Below, one piece after another: positions 5,467 to 5,557 of a DNA stretch of 5,557 nt. The notes under the pieces were generated by a model. The model was given only the letters and a program-made list of their open reading frames with translations, was not told where the DNA came from and did no database searches. Position 1 is the first letter of the stretch, and each line of letters opens with the position of its first letter. Position numbers and translations under genes: made by a program. The DNA comes from an uncultured Porphyromonadaceae bacterium (GTDB lineage Bacteria > Bacteroidota > Bacteroidia > Bacteroidales > Barnesiellaceae_A). The stretch lies in NCBI GenBank assembly GCA_900542255.1, contig UQMR01000106.1, positions 1 through 5,557 of the forward strand, given 5' to 3'.

Positions 5467-5497
5467 TTGCCTGCACGCTTACTTTTTAGTATATTTG
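5467..5497 (+). promoter_or_regulatory. Strong Bacteroidota-type promoter reading out of the window
   Basis: TATATTTG (5490-5497) matches TAnnTTTG, with TTGC (5467-5470) 19 bases upstream. This is the same spacing and the same -33 variant as the tRNA-Ser promoter. Transcription would start near 5503-5505. No coding start follows within the remaining bases, so it drives something beyond the right edge. It lies 30 bases after the preceding terminator, as expected for a separate transcription unit. Confidence 0.65.
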
Positions 5498-5550
5498 CTC
5501 CTCGAAGTTACGAAAAGAGTGTAATTTATTGGAAATGAGCGTAGGTTAAT

Positions 5551-5557
5551 TGCTCTT
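5551..5557 (+). promoter_or_regulatory. Possible boxA antitermination site at the right edge
   Basis: The window ends in TGCTCTT, the core of boxA (TGCTCTTTAACA in E. coli), which loads NusB/S10 on rRNA transcripts. It lies about 50 bases after the predicted start of the promoter at 5467-5497, which fits an rRNA leader. Only seven bases are visible, so chance cannot be excluded. Confidence 0.4.

Noticed and set aside
4946..5476. 176-codon minus-strand frame
   Set aside because: It lies antisense to the conserved OmpA domain and crosses that gene's terminator, and its product resembles no family I know. The plus-strand gene has clear motifs.
1..5557. CRISPR array, insertion sequence, phage or defence genes
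   Set aside because: There is no regularly spaced repeat, transposase, integrase, terminal inverted repeat around a gene, or recognisable defence domain on either strand.

Overview
The window reads as ordinary chromosome of a Bacteroidales bacterium (Bacteroidota). Three things point there. Several upstream regions carry the Bacteroidota sigma-ABfr-type -7 element TAnnTTTG instead of an E. coli -10 box. The genes lack Shine-Dalgarno sequences and start after A/T-rich leaders. The proteins (a membrane-anchored LytM-like protein, MltG, a family 2 glycosyltransferase and an OmpA-like porin with a Cys/Pro linker) have the look of this order. I cannot name genus or species.

Layout. Positions 1-190 probably hold the 3' end of an unidentified plus-strand gene. 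A strong hairpin at 208-242 separates it from a convergent minus-strand tRNA-Ser(GCU) gene at 244-330, which has its own promoter at 369-399. After a 360-base gap, a plus-strand gene (694-1548) encodes an inner-membrane protein with a C-terminal M23/LytM fold in which every zinc ligand appears to be replaced. It is followed by about 270 bases with no convincing gene but with nested inverted repeats and a direct repeat, closed by a textbook plus-strand terminator at 1818-1855. On the minus strand, a glycosyltransferase gene (2927-3778) and mltG (1850-2896) form a two-gene operon with a promoter at 3808-3838. Divergent from it is a plus-strand OmpA-family porin gene (4067-5236), with a terminator about 160 bases past its stop. 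At the right edge lies a strong promoter (5467-5497), and the window stops on TGCTCTT, the core of rRNA antiterminator boxA. This suggests that an rRNA operon starts just outside the window.

Function. The protein genes share a cell-envelope theme. MltG cuts nascent glycan strands in the periplasm, the LytM-like protein is probably a non-catalytic regulator of wall hydrolysis, the OmpA-like protein ties the outer membrane to peptidoglycan, and the glycosyltransferase probably works on surface polysaccharide or lipopolysaccharide. Nothing here looks like a defence system, mobile element or CRISPR array. The two points most worth following are the degenerate M23 domain and the structured, apparently transcribed gap at 1549-1850.
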